Origin: Streptococcus macedonicus ACA-DC 198
Lineage (GTDB): Bacteria; Bacillota; Bacilli; Lactobacillales; Streptococcaceae
Assembly (NCBI GenBank): GCA_000283635.1
Contig: HE613570.1
Coordinates: forward strand, 1 to 12,728
DNA length: 12,728 nt
Direction of reading: 5' to 3'
Shown: piece after piece, positions 12,713-12,728 of the stretch
Position numbering within the stretch: the stretch's first letter is position 1
Layout of the letters: every line of letters starts with the position of its first letter
Program-made: the position numbers and the translations under genes
The notes under the pieces: generated by a model
What the model was told of the DNA's origin: nothing
Databases searched by the model: none
Seen by the model: the letters and a program-made list of their open reading frames with translations, nothing else

Positions 12713-12728
12713 AAAGGAGTAACTTTCT
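12713..12728 (+). promoter_or_regulatory. repB ribosome binding site at the window end
   Basis: AAAGGAG (12713-12719) lies 9 nt before the last base, and base 1 begins the repB ATG. The spacing is right only if the molecule is closed, so this site both sets the repB start and supports circularity. Confidence 0.85.

Overview
The window reads as a complete circular plasmid of 12,728 bp from a low-GC Gram-positive lactic acid bacterium (Lactobacillales). The family Lactobacillaceae is likely, but the genus cannot be fixed from sequence alone. The last bases carry a Shine-Dalgarno sequence (AAAGGAG, 12713-12719) placed 9 nt before the end, and base 1 is the ATG of the replication initiator, so the two ends fit together as one gene. 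The replicon is a lactococcal-type theta replicon: an AT-rich stretch, three and a half 22-bp iterons (12542-12624), an inverted half-iteron in the rep promoter, then repB and a small HTH/coiled-coil partner gene.

Layout. 1-1775: repB and its overlapping partner. 1961-2818: an AraC-family regulator with a GyrI-like effector domain. 2943-4130: a SpoIIM-like membrane protein and a minimal tyrosine recombinase, translationally close. 4155-8443: an accessory insert read mainly on the minus strand, made of a decayed IS6-family element, a universal stress protein gene and mntH (Nramp manganese transporter), then a decayed IS3-family element. 8444-8960: a second, 5'-truncated copy of the same recombinase gene. 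8961-9512: a non-coding, hairpin-rich stretch ending in the probable oriT. 9513-12331: a mobilisation operon of mobC, a relaxase gene with a coiled-coil gene nested in another frame, a two-TM membrane protein and a class III-type Fic adenylyltransferase. 12351-12400: a strong terminator. 12401-12728: the replication origin.

How it fits together. The plasmid replicates by RepB binding to iterons, can probably be mobilised by a conjugative helper (relaxase plus oriT but no type IV secretion genes), and carries manganese uptake with a stress protein as its evident cargo. The recombinase gene is present twice in direct orientation, with the cargo and both IS elements between the copies. Neither IS has a convincing target duplication, so the insert was probably built by IS-driven replicon fusion and deletion rather than by clean transposition. 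Both transposases are broken by in-frame nonsense codons, so the arrangement may now be fixed. The most unusual features are the nested leucine-zipper gene inside the relaxase gene, the Fic enzyme at the end of the mobilisation operon, a strong internal ribosome binding site exactly at the domain boundary of the AraC/GyrI protein, and the array of hairpins with a shared GGACGA core between the recombinase remnant and oriT.
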